Below are positions 4,682-5,008 of a stretch of 5,008 nt of DNA, in pieces; position 1 is the stretch's first letter; each line of letters begins with the position of its first letter. The notes beneath the pieces were generated by a model that was given only the letters and a program-made list of their open reading frames with translations, was not told where the DNA came from and did no database searches. The stretch spans positions 1-5,008 of the forward strand of contig WFYH01000015.1 of the NCBI GenBank assembly GCA_015490215.1, written 5' to 3'. The stretch comes from Aquificaceae bacterium (GTDB taxonomy: Bacteria; Aquificota; Aquificia; Aquificales; Aquificaceae). A program made the position numbers and the translations under genes.

Positions 4682-4713
4682 AAAAACGCCTATATTAATA
4701 CTCTGCTCTTGTC

Positions 4714-5008
4714 ATGGTTAAGGTGGCCTTTTGTACTCTCGGATGTAGAATGAACCGTTTTGATACGGATCTAATGCGTTCAAAGTTCGTGAAGTCCGGC
4801 TATGAGGTTGTCCCCTTTGAGGAAAAGGCGGACGTATACATCATAAATACCTGCACTGTGACCGTAGGCGGGGACAGATCCTCCCGTCAAGCCATATATC
4901 AGGCAAAAAGGAGAAACCCAGAGGCGGTGGTGGTAGCTACGGGCTGTTACGCTCAGGTAAACCCCCAAGAGCTTGCGAAGCTCAAAGAGGTAGACCTTGT
5001 GGTGGGAA
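4714..5008 (+). CDS. mtaB: tRNA methylthiotransferase, MtaB-like radical SAM enzyme (N-terminal part)
   Basis: A gene running off the right edge; 98 residues are visible. They cover most of the N-terminal MTTase domain: VAFCTLGCRMNRFDTDLM (4-21), ADVYIINTCTVT (39-50), DRSSRQAIYQAKRRNP (54-69) and VVVATGCYAQ (72-81). Cys11, Cys47 and Cys78 are the three ligands of the auxiliary 4Fe-4S cluster. INTCTVT with DRSSRQ and TGCYAQ fits MtaB, which adds a methylthio group to t6A at position 37 of ANN-decoding tRNAs, better than MiaB or RimO, but the radical SAM and TRAM domains are outside the window. An extra Cys at residue 7 is notable. The 32-bp gap from tyrS has no Shine-Dalgarno; a TATATT (4691-4696) could be an internal -10, otherwise it is the last visible gene of the operon. 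Confidence 0.85.
   Translation, partial: MVKVAFCTLGCRMNRFDTDLMRSKFVKSGYEVVPFEEKADVYIINTCTVTVGGDRSSRQAIYQAKRRNPEAVVVATGCYAQVNPQELAKLKEVDLVVG

Noticed and set aside
4679..4713. Rho-independent terminator after tyrS
   Set aside because: The A-run and AT-rich stretch have no GC-rich stem before a T-run on the plus strand.

Overview
The window looks like a piece of a chromosome from a thermophilic member of the Aquificaceae (Aquifex/Hydrogenobacter/Thermocrinis type). The main pointers are the Ndk sequence, whose extended [15 protein letters not shown] segment matches what I recall of Aquifex aeolicus Ndk, a secretory-type signal peptide on an ATP synthase b subunit, AGG/AGA/ATA-rich codon use, Lys/Glu-rich proteins and very tight gene packing. 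The genus assignment is inference; no search was run.

Left part (1-1348): a minus-strand gene runs off the left edge. Its first 36 residues lead into an ACT domain resembling the acetolactate synthase small subunit (IlvH). The 169-bp gap that follows (111-279) holds a promoter for that gene and, unexpectedly, a long nested inverted repeat (137-265). It can fold as a rod-shaped RNA with a symmetric 16/16-nt central bubble, or as an alternative three-way junction. All its non-Watson-Crick pairs are G.U on the plus strand, which favours plus-strand transcription. I cannot match it to a known family with certainty; a 6S-like or switching leader RNA is the best guess. Next come a small plus-strand membrane/coiled-coil protein resembling FtsL/FtsB/DivIC septum proteins and, convergent with it and overlapping it by 47 bp, nadC (quinolinate phosphoribosyltransferase) on the minus strand.

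Middle (1349-1544): nadC and a plus-strand tRNA-Gly(GCC) diverge from a compact region with back-to-back, overlapping promoter elements. The tRNA promoter is near-consensus (TTTACA, 17 bp, TATAAT) and leaves only a few bases of 5' leader. A second promoter (TTGACA, 18 bp, GATAAT) lies between the tRNA and the next gene.

Right part (1545-5008): a plus-strand operon, atpF' (b') - atpF (b) - atpH (delta) - ndk - tyrS, in which each stop codon overlaps the next start codon. It is followed after 32 bp by the start of an MtaB-type tRNA methylthiotransferase gene that runs off the right edge. The first three genes encode the peripheral stalk (stator) of the F1Fo ATP synthase. The usual atpA-atpG-atpD-atpC partners do not follow; a nucleotide kinase and translation genes take their place. 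This is a partly dispersed ATP synthase locus, with energy, nucleotide and tRNA functions in one transcript.
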